The notes beneath the pieces are model-generated. The model was not told the origin of the DNA and did no database searches. It saw only the letters and a list, made by a program, of their open reading frames with translations. The position numbers were made by a program, and so were the translations under genes. A stretch of DNA of 64,000 nt from Oscillospiraceae bacterium (lineage in GTDB: Bacteria > Bacillota > Clostridia > Oscillospirales > Oscillospiraceae), in the NCBI GenBank assembly GCA_021769865.1, contig JAETSB010000002.1, forward strand, positions 184,928 through 248,927, given 5' to 3'. Positions 30,824 through 40,861 of the stretch are shown here, piece after piece; positions within the stretch are counted from its first letter, which is position 1; each line of letters opens with the position of its first letter.

Positions 30824-31664
30824 CGGATATCCTCTCCCTCTCTGAAAAGATTTCCCGGTACGCCCCCGGGGACAAGCCGATAAACCGGCTGAAGTAGTTG
30901 GTAAAGTGGCTCTGGTCGGAAAAGCCGGTCCGCAGGGCTGCCTCGGCGGGCGGGACGCCCCGCTCCAGCAGCTTTTTTGCCGCGCCGACCCGCAGGTTCT
31001 CCAGATAATTGTAAGGCGTGACTCCCTTTTCCCGGGCGAAGGCCCGCAGCAGCGCCGACTTGCTCAGTCCCGCCTCCCCGGCGATGCGCTCCAGGGTGAT
31101 CCGGTCCCCATAGTGTCCCTCCATAAAGGCGCAGGCCCGCTCCACCGCCTCCCTCCCGGCGGCGGGAGGAGCTTCGAAGGGCTGGCCGCAGAGCCGCAGC
31201 AGCCGGGACAACAGGAGCAGCAGACGCTCCTCCCGGTCGAACTCCCGGGAGCCGCTCATGATCTGCTGGTGGAGGGCCCGGAAGTCCCAGGCGGCCTCCG
31301 GGTCGTAAACCACGTTCCGGGAGAAAACCGGCAGGGCCCTTTGGCCTGTCAGCTCTTCGGTCAGGTCCAGCATGGTCTCCTTCGGGATATGGAGTCCCCG
31401 GTAGTCCAAAGCCGCGCCGCTCTCGGCGCAGGAGTGGGCGTCGCCGGGGTTGTAGATGACGATATCCCCCGTTTTCAGGGCGTATTCCACATCCTTGCAG
31501 ATCAGCGCGCCCTGGCCGTCCTCAATATAGCCGATCACGTAATACTCATGGAAGTGCTTGGGGAAGGAGCGGCGGAACCGGTACGCCTCCAGATGCAGCT
31601 CCTGGTCGTACACCGCCGTTCCGGGTTCGTTTTTCACGCGCTCCCCTCCTTCCAACGAGCTCAT
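30813..31664 (-). CDS. AraC-family regulator with N-terminal cupin-like domain
   Basis: FPKHFHEYYVIGYIEDGQGAL.. YNPGDAHSC; C-terminal HTH AEAALRTGFSDQSHFTNYFSRFIGLSPGAYR. Confidence 0.92.
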   Translation of the reverse strand: MSSLEGGERVKNEPGTAVYDQELHLEAYRFRRSFPKHFHEYYVIGYIEDGQGALICKDVEYALKTGDIVIYNPGDAHSCAESGAALDYRGLHIPKETMLDLTEELTGQRALPVFSRNVVYDPEAAWDFRALHQQIMSGSREFDREERLLLLLSRLLRLCGQPFEAPPAAGREAVERACAFMEGHYGDRITLERIAGEAGLSKSALLRAFAREKGVTPYNYLENLRVGAAKKLLERGVPPAEAALRTGFSDQSHFTNYFSRFIGLSPGAYREIFSERERISDEK

Positions 31665-31698
31665 TATACCAGCTTTTCCGTCGAATGGCTTGTAAAAT

Positions 31699-31740
31699 AT
31701 CAGCGCGGCGAAAATTTTTCGCCGCGCTGATTTCTTTTGA
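31699..31740. terminator. Bidirectional terminator
   Basis: ATCAGCGCGGCGAAAA..TTTTTCGCCGCGCTGATTTCTTTT. Confidence 0.85.
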
Positions 31741-31751
31741 AAGAATCTCTT

Positions 31752-34457
31752 TTATCCTTCCGCCTCCCGCAGGCGTTCCACGATGGTCCGCCTGGCAACG
31801 GACCGGTAGGTCCACAGGGGCACCAGCGCCCCCAGAACCAGGAAGACGGGCAGGATTACCAGGATGGGGACCACCGTCAGGCGGTAGGTGAAGAACCAGA
31901 AAATGTCCCCCACGGCGCCCCCCACCAGGGGCCCCAGGCACACCGTCATCACCAGGGACACCAGCAGGGCCAGGACCGTGTAATACAGGCCCTCGTACAC
32001 CAGCATGGTCTTGAGCTGTTTCCCCGTCATGCCCACGGACTGGAGCACCGCCAGTTCCCTCTTCCGGGTGAGGATGCCCGTGAGGACCGCGTTGACGAAG
32101 TTCAGCACGCCCACCAAGCCAATGATGAGACTCAGGGCTCCGCCCATGGTCAGGAACATGCCCCGGAAGCCCTCGAACTCGGCGACGTAGCTGGCCCGGC
32201 TCTCGTAGTCGTAGAGGGGCTGGACGCTCTCCGTGTACGACCCCAGGAAGGACTCCATGTCCGGCTCCGCCTCGTCGGTGGTGTTGAAGACATAGGTCAT
32301 GACGCTGTCCGTCCCGGTGTCCTGCCTGAACCGCTCCGCCCCCAGGATGAACTCGTCGTAGCCCAGAACCCGGTAGCGGTAGGAGAGAGAGTTGGGGATG
32401 TGCACCAGGGCGCAGACGGTATACTCCACGTCCTCATATTCCACGGCCCGTTCCCCCCAGGGACGGCCGCTCTCAATGGCGGCGTCCACGTCCTCCGTAA
32501 TCTCCCCGGTGTCCCGGTAAAAATACTCCGTCTTAGAGACATAGCGAAGCGTCACGGTATCTCCCAGCTTGGCCCAGTTGCTGCCCCATTTGATTTCGTT
32601 GTAGTCGTTGGTCAGGAACACGGCGGCAATGGCCTTCTGACTGGGGTCCGACAGGGGGGCCAGGTCTCCCTCCAGCACGTCCAGCAGGGACAGGGGGAAG
32701 TCCTCCATGCCGTACATCTGCACGCCGGTTTCCAGAAGCCCGCCGGGCAGCCGGGGCGTGCTCTCGATCACCTGGTCCACGATCTCCGAGCGGTTATACG
32801 CTCCATAGCTCTGCCGGAGCCAGTCCTCGGTGACGAACTGCCTGATGGCGGAGACGCCGCCGTAGACCCGGCCGCTCTCTTCGATTCCGTCCCGGGCGTT
32901 CACATCGGAGATGACGCTCTTCGAAACCTCCTCGTCGGTGGACCGGAAGCCGCCGCCGCTGGTGGACCGAAAGTAGGCAGCGCTGCCCAGGATGAAATCC
33001 ACATCCGCCTTGTGGGTCAGGTATTTGTTCATGTCAAAGCCCATGGAGAACGTATAGGTAAGGGTAGCCAGCACCACCGCCAGGGTCAGGGAGATCACCG
33101 TCACCACGGTCTTGCCCCGGCTGCGGCCCAGGTTGGCCCAAGCCATTTGGGGCAGGGACGCGCCGCCCTGGGCCCTGCGGGTCTTCTCCCGCTTTCCGGG
33201 CTTTCCGGGGGACCCGCCCTCGGTGTAGCGCACGGCCTCCACCGGGGAGACCTTGGCCGCCATCCTTCCGGGGCGGGCGCAGGAGAGGAACACCGTCAGC
33301 AGGGCGAACAGCGCCGCCCCGATGAAAATCCAGGGATTGAAGGAGACGAAGGCGTTTTTGTAGCTCATCTGGGACATGATGACCGGGGTCAGCTTGTTGC
33401 CAATGACAAAGCCCAGGAGAAGGCCGATGGGGATACCGATGAGGCTGAGCATCAGCGCCTGCTGGCGGACGATGCGTTTGAGCTGTTTTCCGGTGGTGCC
33501 GATGGTCTTCAGCAACCCGTAGAACCGAATGTCGTTGGTGACGGAAATCTGGAAGACGTTGTAGATAATGAGATAGCCGGTGAAGATAATCAGCAGCAGC
33601 AAAGCCGCGATGGCAATGGCTGTCGTGGGGTCAAAACTGTTGGAGAGCTGGGCGCCGGAGTAGCCCCAGTTGACGCCGGTATCCAGGTAGTTCTCCCCCT
33701 GGGGGTCCTCTCCCTGGTAGCCATGGTTCTGAAGGACCTGATTGATGTCCTCCTCGATGCTCATGGCGTTCTTGAACATCACGTCCAGGTTCCATACTCC
33801 GGTCATGGAGTAGGGGTCCCCGCTGCCCAGGGCGCAGAGCTCCTCGGCGGCGGACCGGGGCAGGAGAATGTTGTTCGCTACCACGGCGCTGTCGTACTCC
33901 CACCAGCCGGAGAGGGTAAAGGTCCGGGTGACGGGGATGGGGCGGCTTGTGCCGTCGTCCAGGTTGAAGGTCACGGTGAATTTCGCGCCGACCTCCGGCT
34001 TGACGCCCAGGAGCGCCAGAACGTGGGTATCGGTTGCGGCCTCATCGGTGCCCTCCCGGGGGAGGGCACCCTCCACAGGCTCACAGAAGTAGTGGGGCGC
34101 GGCGGCGGGCTCCATATAGGAGACCTCCACGTGGGACTTGTTGAAGGGGGCCTCGCTGGGCATCCCCACAAACAGCCGGGCGAAGTCCTCTTTGATAAGG
34201 GGGTCCGTCCGCAGCTCCTCCACCTGCTCCCAGGTGATCCTCTTGACAGTGGCGTGGAAGTCGCCCCCCGCCTGGCGGAAGTTCTCCTGCTGGAAGGAGT
34301 AGTTGATGGAGGAGGCGATGGTGAAGAGGGAGGTGAACAGCACGGTGGTCAGGGCGATGGCCAGGACGGCCACGATGTTCCGGGTCTGGGCGGCTTTCAT
34401 GGAGCGGAAGCCCAGACGGCGGACACAGCCCCGGTTGGCGACTCGGATCATGGTCAC
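31752..34457 (-). CDS. ABC transporter permease, FtsX/MacB type
   Basis: 901 aa, two FtsX-like domains; [36 protein letters not shown]. Confidence 0.88.
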   Translation of the reverse strand: MTMIRVANRGCVRRLGFRSMKAAQTRNIVAVLAIALTTVLFTSLFTIASSINYSFQQENFRQAGGDFHATVKRITWEQVEELRTDPLIKEDFARLFVGMPSEAPFNKSHVEVSYMEPAAAPHYFCEPVEGALPREGTDEAATDTHVLALLGVKPEVGAKFTVTFNLDDGTSRPIPVTRTFTLSGWWEYDSAVVANNILLPRSAAEELCALGSGDPYSMTGVWNLDVMFKNAMSIEEDINQVLQNHGYQGEDPQGENYLDTGVNWGYSGAQLSNSFDPTTAIAIAALLLLIIFTGYLIIYNVFQISVTNDIRFYGLLKTIGTTGKQLKRIVRQQALMLSLIGIPIGLLLGFVIGNKLTPVIMSQMSYKNAFVSFNPWIFIGAALFALLTVFLSCARPGRMAAKVSPVEAVRYTEGGSPGKPGKREKTRRAQGGASLPQMAWANLGRSRGKTVVTVISLTLAVVLATLTYTFSMGFDMNKYLTHKADVDFILGSAAYFRSTSGGGFRSTDEEVSKSVISDVNARDGIEESGRVYGGVSAIRQFVTEDWLRQSYGAYNRSEIVDQVIESTPRLPGGLLETGVQMYGMEDFPLSLLDVLEGDLAPLSDPSQKAIAAVFLTNDYNEIKWGSNWAKLGDTVTLRYVSKTEYFYRDTGEITEDVDAAIESGRPWGERAVEYEDVEYTVCALVHIPNSLSYRYRVLGYDEFILGAERFRQDTGTDSVMTYVFNTTDEAEPDMESFLGSYTESVQPLYDYESRASYVAEFEGFRGMFLTMGGALSLIIGLVGVLNFVNAVLTGILTRKRELAVLQSVGMTGKQLKTMLVYEGLYYTVLALLVSLVMTVCLGPLVGGAVGDIFWFFTYRLTVVPILVILPVFLVLGALVPLWTYRSVARRTIVERLREAEG

Positions 34458-35143
34458 GCCTCCTCCTTAAGGTTCCGGGAGGAGCGGATCTTCCCGTCCT
34501 CGATGCGGATGATGCGGTCCGCCATTTGGGCGATTTCCTCGTTGTGGGTGATCATGACGATGGTCTGGGCGAACTTCTCGCTGGTGATTTTCAGGAGGGA
34601 CATAACGTCCTGGCTGGTTCGGGAGTCCAGGTTGCCGGTAGGCTCGTCGGCCAGAATGATGGCGGGCTTGGCCGCCAGGGCCCGGGCGATGGCCACCCGC
34701 TGCTGCTGGCCGCCGGAGAGGTTGTTGGGGAGGTTCCGGAGCTTCTTCTCCAGGCCCAGGGTCTCGATGATCTGGTCCACGTAGGCGGCGTCGGGCCTCT
34801 GGCCGTCCAATTGAATCGGGAGGACAAGGTTCTCGTAGACGCTGAGGACGGGGACCAGGTTGTAGTTCTGGAAGACGAAGCCGACTTTCCGGCGGCGGAA
34901 GATGGTGAGGGCCTCGTCTTTCAACGAGAAGATGTCCTTTCCGTCCACGGTGACGGAGCCGGAGGTGGGCCGGTCCAGGCCGCCCAGCATATGGAGGAGC
35001 GTGGACTTGCCGGAGCCGGAGGTGCCGACCACGGCGGCGAATTCGCCTTTTTCGACCTTGAGATCAACGCCGTCCAGGGCTCGGACTTCCGTTTCGCCGG
35101 AGCCGTAGGTTTTGCGCAGGACTTTGGTTTCCAAAATGGTCAT
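34454..35143 (-). CDS. ABC transporter ATP-binding protein (LolD/MacB type)
   Basis: [56 protein letters not shown]. Confidence 0.95.
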   Translation of the reverse strand: MTILETKVLRKTYGSGETEVRALDGVDLKVEKGEFAAVVGTSGSGKSTLLHMLGGLDRPTSGSVTVDGKDIFSLKDEALTIFRRRKVGFVFQNYNLVPVLSVYENLVLPIQLDGQRPDAAYVDQIIETLGLEKKLRNLPNNLSGGQQQRVAIARALAAKPAIILADEPTGNLDSRTSQDVMSLLKITSEKFAQTIVMITHNEEIAQMADRIIRIEDGKIRSSRNLKEEA

Positions 35144-35160
35144 ATCTTTGATACCTCCAA

Positions 35161-35226
35161 GGTAAAGTGTTGGAAAGCCTGGGGCTTTTACTGGGGATAC
35201 TTTACCATAGGAATCTGTCCAGATTC
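35161..35226. promoter_or_regulatory. Two nested inverted repeats upstream of ABC exporter
   Basis: GGTAAAGT (35161) ... ACTTTACC (35199) and GAATCTG-TC-CAGATTC (35211-35226). Confidence 0.4.
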
Positions 35227-35293
35227 TTTCTCAAATCTTACAGAGTTGAAAGAAGTTCCCCCGGCGGGGAGGGGGATTGTACTCGCCCTTGCG

Positions 35294-35392
35294 GGCGGGG
35301 CGGATGGGTGACCAGCGATGGCTGGTTCATTGCACCCCCCATTTTCTCTTTTTCTTCCAGAAGAAAAAGAGAAAACGGGCCGTGCACGGTCC
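35294..35392 (+). repeat. Structured repeat, copy A
   Basis: GGCGGGGCGGAT...ACCAGC-gatg-GCTGGT...TGCACCCCCCA-TTTTCTCTTTTTCTTC-CA-GAAGAAAAAGAGAAAA-CGGGCCGTGCACGGT. Confidence 0.8.
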
Positions 35393-35649
35393 AAAAGAGA
35401 AAAAGAAGTAATGGCCCTTTGGGCCGCTGGGTTCCTTCTCTTAGGGGTCGTCCCGCCAGAGAGGCGTACTCATGCAGCGGGGACCGCCCCGGCCGCGGCT
35501 CAGCTCCGCCAGCGCCAGGTTAGCGGCAGCGAGGAGAGGCGGACAAGCCTTGCGTCAACCTCCAAAACTCCCGCCCGCACCACACCGCGGACTGAAGACT
35601 TGCGTATCAGGAAGTCCGTACCATGCCGCGCCCCCGTTTTCTCTCTTCC

Positions 35650-35737
35650 ACCGTGCACGGCGCATTCTCTCTTTTCGCAAAAGAGAGAATGGGGGGTGCA
35701 TTGGACCAGCTAGCATCTAGCTGCAATCCGCCCCGCC
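35650..35737 (-). repeat. Structured repeat, copy B (inverted relative to A)
   Basis: Reverse complement: GGCGGGGCGGAT..AGCTAG-atg-CTAGCT..TGCACCCCCC-ATTCTCTCTTTT-gcg-AAAAGAGAGAAT-GCGCCGTGCACGGT. Confidence 0.8.
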
Positions 35738-35884
35738 GGTCCCGCGCCGAGCGGGAGGCGGAGGAGACCCGGAAATTCGCCCTCCGCCAGGAGAAACGGC
35801 GGGAGAAGCGGGAGGGACATTAGAGGATTCGGAAGAGAATACGCAGGACAGCGCCCCGGAGAGAGATTTTCCCCGGGGCGCTGT

Positions 35885-36649
35885 TCATTGGCTCTGTCCG
35901 TGGTTCCGCTCCATGGACGCGGTGTGCTCCCGTTCCATCACGTCCAGGAGCTCCGCGATCCGGCCTGCGGGATAGCGCTCCTGGCAGGCCGCCAGGGTTT
36001 GGGCAAATTCCTCCGAGCCGCCGTGCCAGGCGGCGTCGGCGGTGGCGATGCTCCTGCAGACCACGTCCGCCGCCAGCGGCTGGTCCCAATAGTCCACCCG
36101 TTGGTCCCCCATCAGCACCAGATAGGCCAGCACCGTGTCCGGCGCTTCCAGGAAGCGGCTGCGCAGCTCCTCGCTGGACCCCTCCGTCAGCGCGTCGCCC
36201 CACAGGTCGAAGACGATGAGCTGGTCCAGCGGAACCGTGTCCGCGTACTCCATGATATACATGAACCGTTCATCATCGGATTTCGCCGTAAGGCCGAAGG
36301 ACTCCAGGTCAATGCTGACGATCTGCCAGTCCGTCTCCTCCAGTCCCTCCAGCGCGGGGGCGATGTCTTCGGCCAGCGTTCCGTCCTCCGGCCTTGTTGG
36401 AGCGGCGGAGGCTTTCTCTCCGCCAGGGGCCGGGGGCTCCCCTTCCGGGGGTTCCTCTTCGCCGGAGACCTTCTCCGGCGGCGCGGGGAGGGATTCGGCG
36501 GGCGGGACGGTCTCCGCGGTCCGGACCGGGGCTTCCGTCTCTCGGGACGCGGCGGCGTCAGACGGCAAGGCCCCCTGCCCGCCGCAGGCGGCGAGCAGGA
36601 GGCACAGCGCCAACGCCAGAGCGGCTATGCCCGTGACGTTTCTTCTCAT
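35885..36649 (-). CDS. Lipoprotein of unknown function with Pro/Glu-rich linker
   Basis: Lipobox ALCLLLAACGGQ; low-complexity PPEKVSGEEEPPEGEPPAPGG. Confidence 0.7.
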   Translation of the reverse strand: MRRNVTGIAALALALCLLLAACGGQGALPSDAAASRETEAPVRTAETVPPAESLPAPPEKVSGEEEPPEGEPPAPGGEKASAAPTRPEDGTLAEDIAPALEGLEETDWQIVSIDLESFGLTAKSDDERFMYIMEYADTVPLDQLIVFDLWGDALTEGSSEELRSRFLEAPDTVLAYLVLMGDQRVDYWDQPLAADVVCRSIATADAAWHGGSEEFAQTLAACQERYPAGRIAELLDVMEREHTASMERNHGQSQ

Positions 36650-36650
36650 A

Positions 36651-38033
36651 TTACTTGCTCAAAGCCTCGTCGATGGCCTTGGCGGCGGTTTTGCCCGCGC
36701 CCATGGCCAGGATGACGGTCGCCGCGCCGGTCACCGCGTCGCCGCCGGCGTAGACCTTCTCCCGGCTCGTCAGGCCCTCCTCGTTGACCACGATGCCGCC
36801 CTTCTTGTTGATCTCCAGGCCCTTGGTGGTGGACTTGATCAGCGGGTTGGGGCTGGTGCCCAGAGCCATGATGACGCAGTCCACGTCAATGTCAAACTCG
36901 CTGCCCGGTTTCTCAATGGGCCGCCGGCGTCCGGAGGCGTCCGGCTCGCCCAGCTCCATCTCGATGCAGCGAATCTTGTTCACGTCGTCCTTCTCGTCGG
37001 CGAAGATCTCCACCGGGTTGCAGAGGGTCTTGAAGATGACGCCCTCCTCCTCGGCGTGCTCCACCTCTTCCTTCCGGGCGGGCAGCTCCTCCATGCCCCG
37101 GCGGTAGACGATGTACACCTCGGCCCCCAGGCGCTTGGCGCAGCGGGCCGCGTCCATGGCCACGTTGCCGCCGCCGACCACCGCCACGGTCTTGGGGTGC
37201 TGGATGGGGGTGTCGGAGTCGGGCAGGTAGGCCTTCATCAAATTGATGCGGGTCAGGAACTCGTTGGCGGAGTACACGCCCCGGTAATTCACGCCGGGGA
37301 TGTTCATGAACATGGGCAGGCCCGCGCCGGAACCGATGAACACGGCCTCGAAGCCCTGCTCCTCCATCAGCTCGTCGATGGAGATGGTCCGGCCCACCAC
37401 GGTGTCCGTGGCGATGGTCACGCCCATGGCCTTGAGCCCGTCCACTTCCTTCTGGACGATGGCCTTGGGCAGACGGAACTCGGGGATGCCGTACACCAGC
37501 ACGCCGCCCGCCAGGTGCAGCGCCTCGAACACGGTGACCTCATACCCCTTCCGGGCCAGGTCGCCGGCGCAGGTCAGGCCCGCGGGGCCGGAGCCCACCA
37601 CCGCCACCCGGTGGCCGTTGGAGGCGGGCTTCTCCGGAGCCCCGGCGCAGTGGGCGTTGTGCCAGTCGGCCACGAAGCGCTCCAGACGGCCGATGCCCAC
37701 GGGATCGCCCTTCTTGCCCCGGACGCAGTACTTCTCGCACTGGCTCTCCTGGGGGCACACCCGGCCGCAGACGGCGGGGAGGGCGGAGGTGTGGGAGATA
37801 ATCTGATAGGCCTCCTCAAACTCCCCGGCAGCCACCTTGGCGATGAACTCGGGAATATGTACCATGACGGGGCAGCCCTGCATGCAGGGCTTGTTCTTGC
37901 AGTTCAGGCAGCGCTGGGCCTCGTCCAGAGCCTGCTCCTCGGTGTAGCCCAGGGCCACCTCCTGGAAATTTTTATTCCGGACGTTGGGGTCCTGAGAGGG
38001 CATGGGGTTTTTCTGTAACGACATATTGGCCAT
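36651..38033 (-). CDS. GltA-like NADPH oxidoreductase (NfnB-like large subunit)
   Basis: CLNCKNKPCMQGCPV Fe-S motif; VVGSGPAGLTCAGDLARKGYEVTVFEA; VVGGGNVAMDAARCAKRLGA. Confidence 0.9.
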   Translation of the reverse strand: MANMSLQKNPMPSQDPNVRNKNFQEVALGYTEEQALDEAQRCLNCKNKPCMQGCPVMVHIPEFIAKVAAGEFEEAYQIISHTSALPAVCGRVCPQESQCEKYCVRGKKGDPVGIGRLERFVADWHNAHCAGAPEKPASNGHRVAVVGSGPAGLTCAGDLARKGYEVTVFEALHLAGGVLVYGIPEFRLPKAIVQKEVDGLKAMGVTIATDTVVGRTISIDELMEEQGFEAVFIGSGAGLPMFMNIPGVNYRGVYSANEFLTRINLMKAYLPDSDTPIQHPKTVAVVGGGNVAMDAARCAKRLGAEVYIVYRRGMEELPARKEEVEHAEEEGVIFKTLCNPVEIFADEKDDVNKIRCIEMELGEPDASGRRRPIEKPGSEFDIDVDCVIMALGTSPNPLIKSTTKGLEINKKGGIVVNEEGLTSREKVYAGGDAVTGAATVILAMGAGKTAAKAIDEALSK

Positions 38034-38034
38034 G

Positions 38035-38877
38035 TTATTCGGCCTCCTTCTTGAACAGGTTGCAGGTCTCCTCGTGCTTGTGCTTCTCGAATTCCATATA
38101 CATCTGGTTCCGCTTCACGGCCAGGTCCCAGTCCACCTTGTGCCCGTCGAAGTCCGGGCCGTCCACGCAGGCGAACTTCATCTCCCCGCCCACGCTCAGG
38201 CGGCAGCCGCCGCACATGCCGGTTCCGTCGATCATAATAGGACTCATGGAGACGGTGGTGGGGATGCCGTAGGGCTCCGTGGTCTTGGAGACGAACTTCA
38301 TCATGATCATGGGACCGATGGCGAACACCTCGTCGTACTGGTTGCCCGCGTCGATGAGCTCCTTCAGCGCGTCGGTGACCAGGCCCTTGCGGCCATAGCT
38401 CCCGTCGTCCGTGCAGACAATGAGTTTGTCGGAGGCTTTCTTAAACTCGTCCTCCAAAATCACCAGGTCCTCCGTACGGAAGCCCACCACGGCGTGGACC
38501 TCGGCCCCGTCGTCGTGGAATTTTTTCAGCACAGGATAGGCGATGGCGCAGCCCACGCCGCCGCCGACCACGCAGACCTTCTTCTTGCCCTCGGTTTCCG
38601 TGGCCTTGCCCAGGGGGCCCACGAAGTCCTGGAGGCAGTCGCCCTCGTTCAGGTGGGAGAGTTTTTCCGTGGTGGCGCCCACGGTCTGGACGATGATGGT
38701 AACGGTGCCTTTTTCCGGGTCATAGGCGTTGATGGTGATGGGGATGCGCTCGCCCTTCTCGTCCACCCGCAGGATGATGAACTGGCCGGGCTGGGCCTTC
38801 TTGGCGATCAGCGGGGCCTCGATCTCATACAGGGTGACGGTGGGGCGCAGAGCCTCTTTTCTGACGATCTTGTACAT
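38035..38877 (-). CDS. FAD/NAD-binding, [2Fe-2S] subunit (NfnA/PyrK-like)
   Basis: MYKIVRKEALRPTVTLYEIEAPLIAKKAQPGQFIILRVDEKGERIPITI; GTGMCGGCRLSVGGEMKFACVDGPDFDGHKVD. Confidence 0.88.
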   Translation of the reverse strand: MYKIVRKEALRPTVTLYEIEAPLIAKKAQPGQFIILRVDEKGERIPITINAYDPEKGTVTIIVQTVGATTEKLSHLNEGDCLQDFVGPLGKATETEGKKKVCVVGGGVGCAIAYPVLKKFHDDGAEVHAVVGFRTEDLVILEDEFKKASDKLIVCTDDGSYGRKGLVTDALKELIDAGNQYDEVFAIGPMIMMKFVSKTTEPYGIPTTVSMSPIMIDGTGMCGGCRLSVGGEMKFACVDGPDFDGHKVDWDLAVKRNQMYMEFEKHKHEETCNLFKKEAE

Positions 38878-39097
38878 ATGCTTCCTTCTTTCCCAATTGT
38901 GTCTCGTCGTGATGTTAGAGCCCGTGTCCTGCCATTGACACATTGTTTTCATTTTAACATATAGGGGAAGAGCCGTCAATTGGTTTCCCCTGGATTTTTG
39001 CAAAAAGCAGGCCGAAGAGGACGACTGGGGAACTGTGCAGCGCGATGAAAACGGCCTGATTGACAGTTGCCGCGTCGAATACGGCGGGGCCTGTCTG

Positions 39098-40189
39098 TCA
39101 TTCCTCCAGATCGATGTCTTCCCCGAGGAGGTGAAGATACTCCACCTGGGCCAGGTCCAGCGGCATCGGAAAGCGAATGTCCACCTGGAGCGTCCCGTCG
39201 TCGTTGTGCGTGACTCTGGAATAGCGGGAGGGGGTGACGGTGCTCCCGTCTTTCATGTGGAAGGTCAGATACTCGCTGAGAATCCAGTTCTCCGTCTCCG
39301 GGGACGGCTCTTCCGGCTGGTGCACGGTCAGGCGCAGGGCCAGCGGCGTGAGGGTCAGGCTGTCCAGCACCCAGTCCTCCCCGTCCACCCGGCAGGCCCG
39401 CCCCAGATCAAGGCGCAGGGCCTCCGTGGGCCGCAGGGCGGCGGACAGGGTCCACGGGCCCTTCCGCAGGACCTCCCCCCGCCCCCCTCCCGGGGGGAAG
39501 AGAACCAGGTCGTTGATCTGAACGCGGCAGAGCCCGGCGGAGCTCAGGGTCTCGTCCAGGACGGAACATTCCGCCAGGTATTGCCCCTCCTCCGCGCCGT
39601 CCTCCTCTAAGAAGGAAAAGCTGAAGTCCCGAAAAAAATCCCCCTCCTCCGAGAAGACCCAGGCCTGTCCCAGGGCCAGCCTGCCCTCCTCCTCCTGGAG
39701 CCGGTCCAGCAGGTCCTGGTCCAGCACGGTTGCGCGGAGGGCGAACAGGGCAATCTGCCCGTCGAAGACCGCGTCCAGAATCTCGACGCGAAGGCCGTCG
39801 GCCTCCGCCTGGGCGGTATCCATTTCCATGCCCATCTCCAGCAGCTGATCCGTATCCGCCGCGGCCCCGTAGTCTTCGGCCCAGCGGCTTTCCGAAAAGG
39901 TCCGCCGGAAATACTCCCCGCCCCCCAGAGCCAGGCCCGCCGCCGCCGCGCCGGTGAGCAGGGCGGCGATGATGATCACCGACAGCCAGCGGGCAAGATT
40001 CCGGGGCTTCCGCGCCGTCTCCGGCTCCAGGACCTCTTCTGCACCGGAATAAGGCCCCGCCAAAAGGCGGCGCATCCGCTTCCGCTGCCGCCAGGAGGGT
40101 GTGGGAGTGTCCGGGGCCTCCTCCATATCCCGCCGGAGGGCCTCCTCCAGGGCGGTTTTCAGCATGGCGTCAAATACAGGACCGTCCAT
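39098..40189 (-). CDS. Anti-sigma-like membrane protein (DUF4179-like)
   Basis: Overlaps ECF sigma gene; TM WLSVIIIAALLTGAAAAGLALGGG then extracytoplasmic domain. Confidence 0.6.
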   Translation of the reverse strand: MDGPVFDAMLKTALEEALRRDMEEAPDTPTPSWRQRKRMRRLLAGPYSGAEEVLEPETARKPRNLARWLSVIIIAALLTGAAAAGLALGGGEYFRRTFSESRWAEDYGAAADTDQLLEMGMEMDTAQAEADGLRVEILDAVFDGQIALFALRATVLDQDLLDRLQEEEGRLALGQAWVFSEEGDFFRDFSFSFLEEDGAEEGQYLAECSVLDETLSSAGLCRVQINDLVLFPPGGGRGEVLRKGPWTLSAALRPTEALRLDLGRACRVDGEDWVLDSLTLTPLALRLTVHQPEEPSPETENWILSEYLTFHMKDGSTVTPSRYSRVTHNDDGTLQVDIRFPMPLDLAQVEYLHLLGEDIDLEE

Positions 40190-40709
40190 CCAGGTACCCC
40201 TCCCTTCTCAGCGCGTCAATCAGCAGCTTCCGGCCCCGGAAGACGCGGCTTTTCACCGCGCCCTCCGTCAGGTCCAGTTCCTCCGCGATGTCCGCCAGGC
40301 TCCACTCCGCCAGAAATTTCAGCTCCAGTACCCGGCGGTAGTCCTCCGGCAGGTCCCGGATCAGGGCCACCAGGGCCTCGAACTCCCCCAGGTCCGGCGG
40401 GACGGCGGGCTCCCAGGCCTGGGCCTCCAGCGCCGTCTCCCGGCCCTCCCTCCGGAGCATGTCCAGGGCCGTGTTCTTTACCACTGCCATCAGCCACCGT
40501 TCCAGATGCCCGTCGGAACGGGAGCGGAGCTGGCCGTAGTGTTGAATGAGTTTGACAAAGGTATCATGCACCGCGTCCTCAGCTTTAGGGCCGGGGCCCA
40601 GGAGACGGGCGGCCAGCCGGTGGAGCCGCCGCTGGTTTTGATCGTACAGCCGGGTGAAACGCTCTTGGTCCTCGTCCCGCTCCAGCCGGAGTGCAAAGCC
40701 GGGAAGCAT
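40170..40709 (-). CDS. ECF-type RNA polymerase sigma factor
   Basis: DAVHDTFVKLIQHY; LPEDYRRVLELKFLAEWSLADIAEELDLTEGAVKSRVFRGRKLL; start chosen at 40709. Confidence 0.9.
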   Translation of the reverse strand: MLPGFALRLERDEDQERFTRLYDQNQRRLHRLAARLLGPGPKAEDAVHDTFVKLIQHYGQLRSRSDGHLERWLMAVVKNTALDMLRREGRETALEAQAWEPAVPPDLGEFEALVALIRDLPEDYRRVLELKFLAEWSLADIAEELDLTEGAVKSRVFRGRKLLIDALRREGYLDGRSCI

Positions 40710-40861
40710 AGCGCCGCCTCCTTTTGTCCTTCTGCCTATACAACGTTTCAGAGCCCGAAAAGGTTTCAGGCCATTGCACATTTTTGAAAAAGGCCCGGGA
40801 ATATCCGCCCCGCAAACAGCGGATACTGGTATAGAAATCATTCCCGCAGGAGGAAGCGCCT

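Noticed and set aside
31737-34784. 1015-aa plus-strand ORF
   Set aside because: Antisense to the FtsX-type permease; composition artefact of high GC3.
35318-35713. Short ORFs (35167-35823) across the inverted-repeat region
   Set aside because: They read through hairpins and low-complexity sequence, lack a convincing RBS and resemble no protein.
35294-35737. CRISPR-like or IS element interpretation
   Set aside because: Only two copies, inverted rather than tandem, no spacers and no transposase ORF between them.
36651-38033. Annotation as a true glutamate synthase small subunit
   Set aside because: No large-subunit gene nearby, and the adjacent NfnA/PyrK-like gene favours an NfnB role.
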